From positions 1,550,001 through 1,614,000 of the forward strand of contig NC_049561.1 of assembly GCF_013368755.1 (NCBI RefSeq): a stretch of DNA of 64,000 nt, read 5' to 3'. The DNA comes from Talaromyces rugulosus (lineage: Eukaryota > Ascomycota > Eurotiomycetes > Eurotiales > Trichocomaceae). Positions 12,011 through 23,016 of this stretch are shown here, one piece after another. Position 1 is the stretch's first letter. Each line of letters starts with the position of its first letter. The position numbers and the translations under genes were made by a program. The notes beneath the pieces were generated by a model, which was not told the origin of the DNA, searched no databases, and was given only the letters and a program-made list of their open reading frames with translations.

Positions 12011-12256
12011 TACATACAGCTACATACGTAGGTATACAGGGATACCCGCTGTCGACAGTTTTGTCGACAATAACTCGGTTGGAATCAGATCACCTGACGA
12101 ACGTTTCCTAAAGCAGTACCGCTTGCGCACATAAAAATATTTCTCCCCCTTAGAAAGCTTCATATTCCTTCAGTAATTCAGTCAACTCAGTTGCTCATCC
12201 CTGAAGCTCCATGCAACCCCCATAGCTGTCATTAATCATCGACATCTACTACTTGT

Positions 12257-12303
12257 TGGCCAAACAGCCAAAGGCTTTTTGGTTAGCAGTTAGCATGCTG
12301 AGA
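12257..12303 (+). repeat. left terminal inverted repeat
   Basis: Begins TGGCCAA and ends CATGCTGAGA; matches the reverse complement of 13952-13998 at about 42 of 47 positions. Confidence 0.75.
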
Positions 12304-13095
12304 CCACCGATACTGAGTCTATTGTGAATTGCCCCAATGTCGTTATTTTTACTCAGGCTCCCCTCCATACGTTGTATGGCATATCGTCCTCACCATCCGA
12401 TCTCGCGGTCACGATGGAATCATGGAAACAGCAGTATCGATACACCAGGCAGATTTCCACGATCCATCATGACCGCTCTCCACGCAACGATGGACGTTGT
12501 TCTCAACGCTGAAGTCCACAGGGTGGCATCTAGTACCGAGAAATCACATATCCCCTCGCTCAAAAGAACGGGGCGTATTCCTCACGAGGACTTGCTAGGT
12601 CCCAAGAGAGCGAAACGTACACACAATACGACAAGTGGATCTACTATGACGAGACAAAGGACTCCAAGCTTCGTCAAGAATACCGATACGCGGCAGCTAT
12701 TTCCATTACTACACAGATATCGAGATTCTTGAGCGACCTTTGGTCTTTTGGTGCAGCCGTCAATAAAATCTGTTGCTGGTGGCCCCCCGACTCTGACCCA
12801 TTTACACCCTCAAGCAAGAGGCAAAATACCTCAGCTGATAACTCATCCCCTCTTCAAATACGCGATCAGTCCATTTCCGCACAATTCCCACCAAGGCTTT
12901 CTCCTATGACCGTCTTTGAGTCTAGGACATCTAGCCACGCCGGCTGCGGTCAGATGGTCCAAAATAATGGGTCCAGATCCTGGCCTAAGAGATTTGGTAC
13001 GTTTTCCCTGCGCTATTCGACAATTCATTGTCTAACAGCTGTTAGTGCTAGTGGTATAAACCATATATTGATTGTCCAAGCGACTTTTTTTTCTT

Positions 13096-13690
13096 TTGGT
13101 GCAGCTTTCGACAGCAACTATAGGCACTTACTCGTGAAACTAGATGGTTCTCACCAAAATCGAGAACCCGATCGTCATGGAACATGCTCACATCTATCCA
13201 TTCTCGTTGGGAATAGCCGGGCAAAGGCAATCGTTCTGGGATGGACTTAGGCTATTTTGGCTAGAGGAAGTTGTCGATATATGGCACGAAATCCTGGGCA
13301 CAGCCCAAGGAACGGAACGACTGGTCAATACGATGATGTTGGATTGTACGTCCCATAGAGCCTGGGGTGCGGCTCTCTTCGCCTTCAAGTTTGAGAAAAT
13401 TAGTGAGGACAAGCGACAAATGAACCTCAAGTTCTACTGGCTGCCACGTCGTACCATGGAGCCTCAAATGACGCTTTCGAAAGAGGAATTTTTGAAAAGT
13501 CCTGAAATACCATCTGAACGTTCACTTGGCCCGGGATTTTTGCAATTCTTTACCGTCAGAACCGGTCAAACAATCAAGTCTGGTGATATCATCACGCTAT
13601 ACACTCTCGGCAGCAACCATTGATGATTACTTGAGCAAATTGGGTGGAAAATTATGATAGTGACGGGGATGATGACTATGGTTGCTTACC
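13096..13690 (+). pseudogene. fungal HNH-nuclease-like gene, broken
   Basis: An open frame 13144-13623 (159 aa) contains VLTKIENP, EHAHIYPFSLG, MMLDCTSHRAWGAALFAF and LKFYWLPRR, the order seen in the fungal HNH-domain family, where a Cys-Val-Thr strand precedes an H-x-H-like AHIYPFS motif and a later H..W..G.FA block. The family's preceding helix appears just upstream in another frame (NYRHLLVKLDG), directly overlapping the start, so a frameshift or small deletion separates them. Two TGA/TAG-type stops after LGSNH precede a plausible continuation (LLEQIGW). Earlier fragments between 12560 and 12760 may be its N-terminal half but are not assignable. It lies inside the inverted-repeat element. 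Confidence 0.55.
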
Positions 13691-13951
13691 GGCAAGCTCA
13701 CAAGCTACAATGGATATTTTTTCCAGTCAAACTCCCGAGTCATCAAGTTTCAGTGAGAATTGCCCTTGGTAACGAAACCAAGGTTACTGCTACAGAAGCT
13801 GGTGCTACTCCCGAGTACAAAACGGATCAAGCTCTTTCGATGTATCGGTAATCCAGGCAGTGCTAGCCAAACGTCCTGATTTCCCTGGATTGAAAATTCA
13901 AGTATAACATTAGATCTTCTATATTACTACTAAGCTCTGTTATGTATGTAA

Positions 13952-13998
13952 TCTCAGCATGTTAGTTGCTAACCAAAAAGCCTTTGGCTACTTGGCCA
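13952..13998 (-). repeat. right terminal inverted repeat
   Basis: Reverse complement of the left terminus at 12257-12303, about 5 mismatches in 47. Outside it the DNA becomes T-rich with no obvious match to the left flank. Confidence 0.75.
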
Positions 13999-15223
13999 GT
14001 CCTTATACGATTATTGTTTAGTTTTTTTTTTTTTCAAAATTCGATTACACTTACTATGGCATTCTCTTAGCATCAGTATTTTGTATTTGAATTTATTTCC
14101 AGTAACAACACCACCACCATGACGACACAAACAATAATCAAGGAAAGGAAAACAGACGACGCTTGGTCCTTGACTCTTAATTACGCGTACGGTACGGTAC
14201 GGGCGCTCACAGTGGGCCTTAATTTCAGCTGTTAATTATAGCGGAGTTCGCGCAGGGACCAGTCAGTAGGTTCCATGGTTCGTCCGTTGTACGCTTTTTT
14301 TGGTATTATTATTTTAGTATTTTACACGTTGGATTCTTGTTTGTAAGGGGCCATGTCTCGATGTCATATACGTACTGCTATGAACGGCGGGGATTGCTAC
14401 ACCTAAATGGCATTATTGCTCTCTCGCAGTAGTCCGTGCGTTGAAATAAATGCCCAATTTACATCGTAGAAAATTCGAACTATTCTCTAATAGTAATTAT
14501 TACAGTTAGCCGTGGCCGTTCATTAGTGTTCGTTTGCTTCCCGCTGCCAGCGCCTCCTTCCCTAAGTTCCTTTGCCTCCAATTAATCCATCGTGAATCCG
14601 CTTTTTCCTCCCCCAATTGCCTATGTGGTTTTTTTCTTTGTTCTCTCTCTGCTCTCTGAACTGCTGCTGGAAATAATTGGGATTCGGACAGGGATTGCTT
14701 GCAGGTCAGTTTTGATTTTTCTTTTTTGATACCCCTCCATAGCTTTATTCGCTGGTGGTAAAGGGGCTGGTTGCTGCTTGCTCCGTGCTTTGCCAACCAG
14801 CCTAACACGATCCAACACTTTATTATACCTTGGTATAGGTCGACTCTGGACAATGCTGTGATCTGACCATCGGCGCAATTCTTTATCGATACCCGGCCAC
14901 TCCCACACTCAACTCGCATACCACCGGAGGATAGCAGATAATCCAGTCGATGTTTTTTTTTCGTTGTTAGAAAAAAGAGAGGCTAGAGCTAACTAAACCT
15001 GTCGCGAAGCGCGATCTAGAAGCAAGGGAACACATCAAAAAAAACTCGCCGACCAGCTGAACCTCGAGAACGCGACATTCTTCACCTTGCCCATCTACGA
15101 ACCACATCTCTGCATGTCGCGCAATCCACATAACTCCGATTAAGCTTTCTTCCTCGATTGCGCCGAACGAACGAACGAACGAGCAAACAAACGAACGCCC
15201 GACCGATTGTCAGAGGCGCAGAC
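13999..15223. other. intergenic DNA and DOCK 5' leader
   Basis: No gene supported. Low-complexity T/A stretches and a short GTACG-type repeat near 14187-14200. A run of near-perfect AACG tetranucleotides (about 15168-15200) lies just before the ATG of the DOCK gene and is part of its leader; the frame is open through it but has no ATG. Confidence 0.5.
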
Positions 15224-18200
15224 ATGCCCTGGCGGCCTCTGCCACGCATTGCTTTCGCGGTCGCCATATACCCTTTCCAGCCCTCTTCTCCTGCCGATCT
15301 CCCTCTCGAACTTGGCGACGAACTCTACATAATTGAACAAGGCGGTAGCAATGGCTCGTGGTATCGAGGGTACCTCGTTGCTCCGCCTTCGCTCCTTGCC
15401 GGCTTGACGAGTGTCAAGGGCCAGACTCTAGAAGCCCGCGTGTTTTCTGGCATTTTCCCGAGAAACTGTGTGGAGATCCGAGAGTATCTGGGGGATGCTG
15501 ACGGCCGCAAAGCTTTGGACAAGGGAGATGCTGCAGCCCAGGCCAGCGGACAACAGAGTCCAACCTCTGATGACGGCCATAATATTCTGGATATTCCTGA
15601 AGAGCTGCTCTTGGGACCACGGTCGGTGTCAGTCACCACTCCGATCCGGTCTCCCTCGGTTCCATTGACTCCACCGGCGCGGAACCCAAACTCTCCCAAG
15701 CCTGCCGCTCCGGTTCCCATGTTGAAAATCGGGGACGAAACTCCAACGTCTTATGAAGAGCCCCTGGTCGACGAAATAGCTTCGTGCTTGCGGGAGTGGC
15801 ATTCGACAAATCTCCATGAGTTGCTGCTTACCCGTCAGTATGTATCTCTGGAGCAAGTATCCAACATCATTCTCGAGCTAGACCTTGCGCGACGACAGCT
15901 CCTACACGATGTCCTCACTGCAAAGGAGAAAGATACCATTCGCCAGGATACTGTTTGGAGCCTGGTCCGCGGAAACAAGATGCTCACCGGCGAGGTCATT
16001 GTGCGCGATCCGAAGCAAAATGGTCGCCTGCTTACTGGAGAAGACTCGGCAATCGAGCTCACAAAATTACAGTCTGAGATGAGCATGCTGGATAGCGATC
16101 CGGCCCAAAATGTAGATTTTGTGTCGCTTCACCACATGTTACTCGAAGTCAAGGCAGTTTCGGGCTCCAATTCTGGGCTCGTTACCCTTAACATGTACCT
16201 CGCTTCAAAATCCGAAGATGGTTCGTTGAAGCCGCTATCAGAGACATACACTTTGGATGTTCCTTCCCCAGAGAGCTTTTCGGCCCTGGCCCACAGCAGC
16301 AAACTGAAAACGTTGTTCACGGAATTGTGTGCGGCGGATGTGGGCGAAGGTTCGGGGGCAAATACACAGTTGTTCCTAGTGGTGAAAGTTCAAGCAGTCG
16401 AACTACCTCGGCCCTCACTACCGCCTGCTGTGCGATCTCCCAGCTCGCGAGATGGCACGTTGGCTCGAAGTGCATCGACAATGAATAGCGGTAGGGGCGT
16501 CAAAGCACGGCGCAGTATGGTCTGGAATACGAAATCCCCACGAACCGGGCAGCCAGAAACTATCAAGGAGAATCCTCCACAATCAGCTGGTTCTACGGAT
16601 GCTCCACGTCAATCGGAAAGCAGTTCTAAAGAGAACACTGTAATTCGCACCATAGGTGTTGGCATTATAGACGTCGCACACATCATCCGGCAAGATAAAG
16701 ATGCAGAACAGGTTATCACCATCTGGTCCCCCGTCGATGAGGATGCCGAAGAAGAGGAAAACGACAACCAGGGCTTTGACGAGCTTATTCGCACGGTTCT
16801 GCCCAGCTCTTCTGGTCGGTATGTCAAATCTCATCGATCATCCCGACTTCACATTCATTTCCACCCGTTTGTTGGCTCCGATCCTGATGCTCTGATTCGA
16901 AACAATCCGACTTTGATGCACAATGTGACACAGACACGAAGAATTGGATTCGCCGCGGCTCCTTCAACCCCGAGATCAGATATTTATTTGACTATTTCTC
17001 GCGCCAAGTTGCCCTTTCAAGCTTTGCTGTCCCATCCCCAAGTTGGCCAAGTGCCCCTTATTGCAAATACTGGCTATCGTAATCTCCAGTTGACTTTGGA
17101 GATTCGCAATGCCAGCGGTGCTCGCCTGGAGCGTTGCATCTTTGCTTCTTCAAACAGTTCCGGACACACTGCATGGAGGACCACGGTTACCGACAAAGAC
17201 TCTTCATGGGATCAGACGATTCGTCTGAAAATACCCACCGAAGAAGTCCCAGGGGCTCATATCATCATGAGCATAGCGGATGCCCCCGAGTTTCCGTTCG
17301 CCCTGTCCTGGTTGCCATTATGGGATGAAGGCGCCTTTGTGCACAATGGCCCTCATTCTTTGCTGCTTCATGCTTATGACAAGGTCACTTCGAGCGTGGA
17401 CGAGTCTGGCAGGGGCGCTTACCTCAATCTGCCTTGGAGCTCCGCGAGCAAAGGTAACTCGGCAAAGGACGAATCTGTCACAGGGTCTATGTCTGCATTA
17501 CTTATCGAAACCAATCTCTGCAGCACAGAGCACTCTCAGGATCAAATTATCTTGGGTCTCATAAATTGGAAAAGACAAGAAAATGGTGACATCCTGAAGT
17601 TATTGCGACGAATTCTTTTTGTTCCGCAGATTGAAATCGTGAAGCAGCTGAGAGACGTCCTCGACGCTCTATTTGGGATCCTTGTGGACAATGCGGGCAT
17701 CGAAGAGTTTGAGGACCTCGTCTTCAACGCGCTAGTGACGGTTCTAGGCATCGTTCACGATCGAAGATTCAACCTGGGACCGCTTGTCGATCGCTACACG
17801 GAAACGCAGTTCAATTTTCCATTTGCCACTCCATGCCTCGTTCGAAGCTACCTGCGTCTTCTGCAAGGAAGCGACTCTCCAGAGCAGTCACGCAACCTTC
17901 GCGCAGCTTTCAAAGTCGGTCGCCACCTTTTGAAATTCATCATCAACGCCCGAGAACAACAAAAGCTGAAGGAAGAGGGAATCGGTGTCACAAAATCAAC
18001 CTTCAACCGTGACTTGCATTCCATCTTCAAGTGTCTGGAAACGTTGATGCGAAACCCTTCCCCGGCTATGATTGGCAACAAAACTCTGGTGGTACAGCAC
18101 ATCCACAGCTGGTTTCCTGAACTTACCAGCGTCTTGGGCAAAGACGAAATCATCATGATTGCGCTGAGCTTTATGGATGCCTGCAAGGATGTCAAGGGAA

Positions 18201-21200
18201 TGCTTATCTTGTACAAGTTGATTCTTATTCAAAATTACACGAGACTTGAAGTTTTTACTTCTGGCCCTGAAAGAGATACTCTGATATCTTCCTGTCTCGG
18301 GTGGCTTGATCCATATTGGGGTTCTATAGGCTCCATTTCTGACCAGTACAGAGATCAAGTGCGCTTATGTTCGTCAATCATCACTGAATTGCTGCAACAG
18401 CCTGACCGAAAGCTATATGGCTTTATGGGCAAGATAACCTCGTCTTACTGTGCCATTATTCTCGAGGGTGTTGAAGATACAGACTATCTTTCCATGCTCT
18501 ATTCTAAATCATTCCCATTCCAAGTGAAAGCGTCTAAACGCAGTCAAAAATTCGACGAGGCGTTAGTTGAACTTGCTGGCCTGATGGCTTCTATCTCAAA
18601 TATCCAGAACCCTAAACTGCCAGTTCTCAAACAGGATGATATGGCGGTGTTCTTGTCCAACGCACTTGAGGCTCACAAATCAATCATAAACTGCGAAGCA
18701 TATCCTGGAGACTGGCTTAGCGTTCATATCTACAACCATCGTGCTGCTGTGAAGGACCTCGAAAACATTTCGTCTTTATTGACCGAATTCTTCCTCCCTC
18801 CTCCAGATGACGCCGACAGTTTCGACACCCGACTCTGGGAACTCTTCTTCACCACTTTGCTGAAGGTCGTCTCTAGCGAGGCTCTTGCTCTTGAGACGTT
18901 CCCGGAACAAAAGCGCCGAGCAGTCTGGAAGATTGGCGGTGATGTGCGAGAACAAGGGGCTGCGCTTTTGCGTCAATCCTGGGAAGCAATCGGATGGGAT
19001 ACCACTGAGGAAGAGAAAGCAAAATACGGGCTAAAACGGCTTGGTGGGTTTCAAGTACAATACGTGCCTAACCTGGTGCCTGCAATCATTGAATTATGTC
19101 TCTCGGTTCATGAGGGTCTTCGGCACGTGGCTGTAGAGGTTCTGCAGACCATGATCATTAGCGAATGGGATCTCAACCAGGACTTGTCCATCATCGAGAT
19201 GGAAATTGTCACTAGCCTTGACGTGCTCTTCCAAACAAAGCATATGAACGAAAGCATTGCACAGAAGCTTTTCATCACTGAGTTGCTAGGGCTGTTCGAC
19301 AAGGATCCCGAATCCGAGGATGCGTTGACTACAGACGTCAAGGGTCTCATCAGTACTATTGATGAGCTGCTAGATCTTTTGGTCTCGAGCAATGGCGGCG
19401 GTATAACCGAAAGCCTCCATACTTTGCGACTCATGGAATTCATGAAGGACATGGGCAGAGAGGACATATTCATCCGATACGTTCATGGACTCGCCCAATC
19501 CCAGATTTCTGAATCAAACTTTGCCGAGGCTGGTCTTGCACTTCAGTTCCATGCCGACCTCTATGCCTGGGATCCGACAAGATACCTTCCTGCGTTGTCG
19601 AACCCTGCATATCCCGAACAGAATGCTTTTGAAAGGAAAGAAGCATTGTACTTTGAGATTATCCAGCATTTCGAAGACGCAAAGGCGTGGACTCATGCTC
19701 TTGCATGCTACAAAGAGCTCGCTGAACAATACGAGTTTATCGCCATGGACTTTGCGAAACTTTCACGCGCACAGAGTTCAATGGCCAAGATCTACGAGGC
19801 GATTTCCAAGGAAGACAGGTCTTTCCCACGCTTTTTCCGCGTCTTCTATAAGGGCTTGGGTTTCCCTACCACTCTACGTGATAAGCAGTTTATTTTTGAA
19901 GCAATGCCGAACGAGCGAATGTCGGCTTTCACCGATCGCATGCAGAAACTACATCCGTCGGCACAAATCATGTCTTCGGGGGAGATTGATGATATCGAAG
20001 GCCAATTCTTGCAGATTGCGTCTGTCAGTCCTTATAGGGACACGCTACACCCTGTATATCAGCGTTCCAAGGTTCCTTACCGTGTGCGTGAACATCTACT
20101 GATATCGGTGCCGAATCAATTCGCCTTTACCTCCAAACGGCATACTGGCAGTCTGGACATCAAAGAGCATTGGGCCGAGAAGACTGTTTTTACCACGGCA
20201 GAGCCATTCCCGAATATTCTTCGCCGGAGTGAAATTGTTGCCACGGAGATAGTCGACCTCAGTTCTATACAGACAGCCATCGAACGAACGTGGCGAAAGA
20301 CGCAAGAGTTGCATCTTCTCGAGAAGCTCGCAGCTTCTGGAGACGATACCAGTCTTTCTAGTTTGACTGATGCTTTGATTCAGCTTCTTGATCTCGGCAT
20401 TGGACAGACTAGCTGTGTCGCGATCTATCGATCGTTTTTGTCACAGGACGAGAAGCATGGAATCGAGAATGAGGATGAGGATGCCGAGGAGGAGGAAGAA
20501 GAAGAAGAGCAGAAGCCAATTGACCCGCTGGAGAACGCACTTGCCGTGGCTTTGATTGACCATGCGCTCTCGATCAAACACAGTCTGTCGCTGTACTCTC
20601 GGCCCTCTCACAAAGCGACCCAATCGGAGTTCTTGAGCCGTTTCGAAGAAGTGTTTGCACCAGAAATTGCGTCTCTCTCTGCACACTCACAGCTCCTTTC
20701 ACCCCCTCCCAGTGCCAGCCATTCCGGTAGCCGATCTACGCCGCTTGCAAACGGGAACAATAGCGCAGAGCTGGGAGCTCGGTCTTTCAGCCCGGAGCAA
20801 GAACTTATTCGGTCGACGCGCGTCAATGGAAACAACGTGAAGCATGCTCCGAAATCCTCGCTCAGCCATCGAATCAGTATCGTCAACCCTTTCAAGAGAT
20901 CTAACCACGGTGCTTCGGCGTCGGTTGCAACTACGGGCACTGCACACCAAACAGATGGCAAGTCACATCGCCAGTCAACAGATCTACAGGGTTACGACGA
21001 TGACGCTGCAACAATCAATTCTCGAGCCACCAGCCGTGGAGGAAGAAGCGACAAACGCCGAAGCTGGTTCGGAGGGGAGTCGAAATCAAAATACAAAATC
21101 ACCCCTTCTGTAACTGGCGCTGGGGACGACGGCGACGAATCCCGATCCCGAAGGAATAATTCGCGAACGCGCAGTGCGACGGAGAAATCAGTCAAGTCGG

Positions 21201-21607
21201 CCAAGTCGCAAGACGATCCTCATCATCATCATCACAGGCGACACTCCAGACTAGAATCAAAAAAGAGCACGCCAGTAATTACTGCCAACGAATGGGACAC
21301 TGCTGCGACAGCACTGCCCAGAACGTCTTATTCCGAACGACCACGGACGTCTGGAGAAGAAAGCTTGAAACAGTCGACTGCCAATGGCACTTCCTCTATT
21401 GCGGTATCACCCGTGCCTACCTACAGCCAGGATTATAGCAGCACTAATGGAAACGGCAACCAAAATCCCAGTGGTGTTCGCGACTCTGTCAAGAAAAGAT
21501 TCAGCTTGCTCAAGGGTATTAACCGGAAATCCAGCCGTCTGAATGTTCGTGACGACGGAGGAGCTATGCGCAACGGTAGCTTTGCTCAGCCTTTGCGTGA
21601 GGAATAA
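15224..21607 (+). CDS. dck1: DOCK-family guanine-nucleotide exchange factor (Dck1-like)
   Basis: A single intron-free frame of 2127 aa. The first ATG is at 15224 (MPWRPLPRIAFAVAIYPFQ), which begins the SH3-like domain (about residues 8-95, with a loop insertion). The C2-like DHR-1 domain lies at about 580-750, starting near DIYLTISRAKLPFQ. A long helical/armadillo-like middle follows, then the catalytic DHR-2 domain at about 1405-1795, with the FRVFYKGLGFP and IFEAMPNERMSAF signatures typical of DOCK lobes B/C. The last 300 residues are Ser/Thr/basic-rich with an acidic run before and a poly-His patch. The family activates Rac/Cdc42-type GTPases; fungal Dck1 works with an ELMO partner (Lmo1) in polarity, wall integrity and mitophagy. 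Confidence 0.92.
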   Translation: MPWRPLPRIAFAVAIYPFQPSSPADLPLELGDELYIIEQGGSNGSWYRGYLVAPPSLLAGLTSVKGQTLEARVFSGIFPRNCVEIREYLGDADGRKALDKGDAAAQASGQQSPTSDDGHNILDIPEELLLGPRSVSVTTPIRSPSVPLTPPARNPNSPKPAAPVPMLKIGDETPTSYEEPLVDEIASCLREWHSTNLHELLLTRQYVSLEQVSNIILELDLARRQLLHDVLTAKEKDTIRQDTVWSLVRGNKMLTGEVIVRDPKQNGRLLTGEDSAIELTKLQSEMSMLDSDPAQNVDFVSLHHMLLEVKAVSGSNSGLVTLNMYLASKSEDGSLKPLSETYTLDVPSPESFSALAHSSKLKTLFTELCAADVGEGSGANTQLFLVVKVQAVELPRPSLPPAVRSPSSRDGTLARSASTMNSGRGVKARRSMVWNTKSPRTGQPETIKENPPQSAGSTDAPRQSESSSKENTVIRTIGVGIIDVAHIIRQDKDAEQVITIWSPVDEDAEEEENDNQGFDELIRTVLPSSSGRYVKSHRSSRLHIHFHPFVGSDPDALIRNNPTLMHNVTQTRRIGFAAAPSTPRSDIYLTISRAKLPFQALLSHPQVGQVPLIANTGYRNLQLTLEIRNASGARLERCIFASSNSSGHTAWRTTVTDKDSSWDQTIRLKIPTEEVPGAHIIMSIADAPEFPFALSWLPLWDEGAFVHNGPHSLLLHAYDKVTSSVDESGRGAYLNLPWSSASKGNSAKDESVTGSMSALLIETNLCSTEHSQDQIILGLINWKRQENGDILKLLRRILFVPQIEIVKQLRDVLDALFGILVDNAGIEEFEDLVFNALVTVLGIVHDRRFNLGPLVDRYTETQFNFPFATPCLVRSYLRLLQGSDSPEQSRNLRAAFKVGRHLLKFIINAREQQKLKEEGIGVTKSTFNRDLHSIFKCLETLMRNPSPAMIGNKTLVVQHIHSWFPELTSVLGKDEIIMIALSFMDACKDVKGMLILYKLILIQNYTRLEVFTSGPERDTLISSCLGWLDPYWGSIGSISDQYRDQVRLCSSIITELLQQPDRKLYGFMGKITSSYCAIILEGVEDTDYLSMLYSKSFPFQVKASKRSQKFDEALVELAGLMASISNIQNPKLPVLKQDDMAVFLSNALEAHKSIINCEAYPGDWLSVHIYNHRAAVKDLENISSLLTEFFLPPPDDADSFDTRLWELFFTTLLKVVSSEALALETFPEQKRRAVWKIGGDVREQGAALLRQSWEAIGWDTTEEEKAKYGLKRLGGFQVQYVPNLVPAIIELCLSVHEGLRHVAVEVLQTMIISEWDLNQDLSIIEMEIVTSLDVLFQTKHMNESIAQKLFITELLGLFDKDPESEDALTTDVKGLISTIDELLDLLVSSNGGGITESLHTLRLMEFMKDMGREDIFIRYVHGLAQSQISESNFAEAGLALQFHADLYAWDPTRYLPALSNPAYPEQNAFERKEALYFEIIQHFEDAKAWTHALACYKELAEQYEFIAMDFAKLSRAQSSMAKIYEAISKEDRSFPRFFRVFYKGLGFPTTLRDKQFIFEAMPNERMSAFTDRMQKLHPSAQIMSSGEIDDIEGQFLQIASVSPYRDTLHPVYQRSKVPYRVREHLLISVPNQFAFTSKRHTGSLDIKEHWAEKTVFTTAEPFPNILRRSEIVATEIVDLSSIQTAIERTWRKTQELHLLEKLAASGDDTSLSSLTDALIQLLDLGIGQTSCVAIYRSFLSQDEKHGIENEDEDAEEEEEEEEQKPIDPLENALAVALIDHALSIKHSLSLYSRPSHKATQSEFLSRFEEVFAPEIASLSAHSQLLSPPPSASHSGSRSTPLANGNNSAELGARSFSPEQELIRSTRVNGNNVKHAPKSSLSHRISIVNPFKRSNHGASASVATTGTAHQTDGKSHRQSTDLQGYDDDAATINSRATSRGGRSDKRRSWFGGESKSKYKITPSVTGAGDDGDESRSRRNNSRTRSATEKSVKSAKSQDDPHHHHHRRHSRLESKKSTPVITANEWDTAATALPRTSYSERPRTSGEESLKQSTANGTSSIAVSPVPTYSQDYSSTNGNGNQNPSGVRDSVKKRFSLLKGINRKSSRLNVRDDGGAMRNGSFAQPLREE

Positions 21608-22053
21608 TTGTTGATATTACATTTTTCATATTCTTATTGTCGATTTTGCTCACCTAATTTCTCTATTTCTTTTTTTTTTCTCTTTTTGTCTTGTTTTATA
21701 AGTTGTGATATTTTGATACCAGTCTCGTGGGTACACTTGTGGCGGGGACACGGCGCCTTCGTCTAATCGAGGATTTCTTTCATTTTGCACATCATCTTCT
21801 ACATCATGTGTTTATATACTTTTGTTGGGACTCGTTGTCTCGAAAAATCGAACATTGAACCTTTTTGAGGCTGAATAAAAACATTAAGCCTATTTGCGAC
21901 ATCTAGATCTTTTAGTCATGATGGCCGGGTTGGCATGTACTTTATCAAATGGATTGCTTTGAACTATTACAACTACATGTATGAGTGAAAGTTTATTTTT
22001 GGCCATGATTAATTAATATAGATAATGAATCAGTAAATATGCTCTTAAGTGAT
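21608..22053. other. convergent 3' region
   Basis: AT-rich spacer between the ends of the DOCK gene (+) and the phosphoesterase gene (-). No gene seen. Confidence 0.5.
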
Positions 22054-23016
22054 TCAAGAAACAGCCGGTAAATCCAAATCCACAACCCACGGCGCATTAT
22101 CCGCATGATATCTCACCGTCACCACACTCGCATTGACAAACAAAGTCTCCTCGCCAAACACCAACGGCTGATTCTCCCCATCATTTCCGATATTGTAATA
22201 ACACGACCTCTGTTCCCGAACCGTTTCCGAGTCTTGTGGTATTGTCTCTGTCGTGCTTGTAACCCAGTTGTGCCGCACTGCGCCAAAGCCTTCGTGGATA
22301 TGGCCAAACACATGTAAACGAGGTCTTGCACGCGTACACGCTTTGAGTAAGTGCTCACAGCCTACTCTTTTGCCGTAGACCACTTGATCCAGAATGCCCA
22401 GGGGCGGACCGTGGGTCAGCATGATATCAACCTCTGGAAACGAGGGGACGGGGTTCGATGCTTGAAACTTTTTTCCTCCTTCTACCTGCTGAGGAGGAGA
22501 AGAAGAATCAGGAAGATTGAATCGATCTTCATTCCGTTCATACGCAAACGCCCACCCGCAAAACTCTGGCGTATAGGGTGACGCATAAACGGTAAACCGC
22601 GCACCGTTCTTCAACTCAAAGGTTTTCACTTCTTCTTCCATATACACGATCCCTGCCTGTCGAGCTTCGTCATTTGTATACAAACTCTTAATCTCATCTG
22701 GATCTTCGACTCTGGCCGAACCATGCCTCGCTGCGCCCCGGCGGGCATAGTATTTTTTGTCCAGTGAGATGTCGTGGTTACCGGCAATGACGAGTTTTAG
22801 TTCTGCGTCTGCTTGCTTGAGCATGCCCACCATGAGTTCGTGTTCAGGTAAACGGCCGATTTGGGTGAGGTCGCCGGCATGTAGCAGGACATCGGCTTTG
22901 GGGAGGGGATGGCGATAGGCCTTGTCGGTGCAGGGAGACGGGTGTGGTGTTTTGGTGTGGGTGTCTGAGATCATGCAAATGCGTGTTTTGATGCTCTTTT
23001 GGGTGGTTGGATCCAT
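22054..23016 (-). CDS. calcineurin-like metallophosphoesterase
   Basis: Single exon, 320 aa from the first ATG at 23016. All dimetal-site motifs are visible in order: MISDTH (D-x-H), HAGDLT, AGNHDISLD, LTHGPP and VFGHIHEG. The arrangement matches the MPPED1/2-like, fungal UPF0046-type branch rather than PP1/PP2A protein phosphatases. It probably hydrolyses a phosphomono- or diester in the cytosol; the substrate cannot be named. No signal peptide or membrane segment. Upstream frame is open three codons more but only via a TTG. Confidence 0.88.
   Translation of the reverse strand: MDPTTQKSIKTRICMISDTHTKTPHPSPCTDKAYRHPLPKADVLLHAGDLTQIGRLPEHELMVGMLKQADAELKLVIAGNHDISLDKKYYARRGAARHGSARVEDPDEIKSLYTNDEARQAGIVYMEEEVKTFELKNGARFTVYASPYTPEFCGWAFAYERNEDRFNLPDSSSPPQQVEGGKKFQASNPVPSFPEVDIMLTHGPPLGILDQVVYGKRVGCEHLLKACTRARPRLHVFGHIHEGFGAVRHNWVTSTTETIPQDSETVREQRSCYYNIGNDGENQPLVFGEETLFVNASVVTVRYHADNAPWVVDLDLPAVS

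Larger units (their letters stand above)
12257..13998. mobile_element. 1.74-kb element with 47-bp terminal inverted repeats
   Basis: The 47 bases at 12257-12303 are repeated in reverse complement at 13952-13998 with about 5 mismatches; both termini contain AGCCAAAGGCTTTTTGG and end internally at CATGCTGAGA, after which the sequences diverge. This is the structure of a DNA transposon or a non-autonomous derivative. No transposase was recognised; the interior carries a decayed HNH-nuclease-like gene. No convincing target-site duplication is visible beside the termini, so the exact ends and the superfamily are open. Confidence 0.65.

Noticed and set aside
12337..13250. Two overlapping plus-strand open frames (12337-12732, 12729-13250) as genes
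   Set aside because: They change frame, show no continuous domain and appear to be fragments of the decayed HNH-like gene in the inverted-repeat element.
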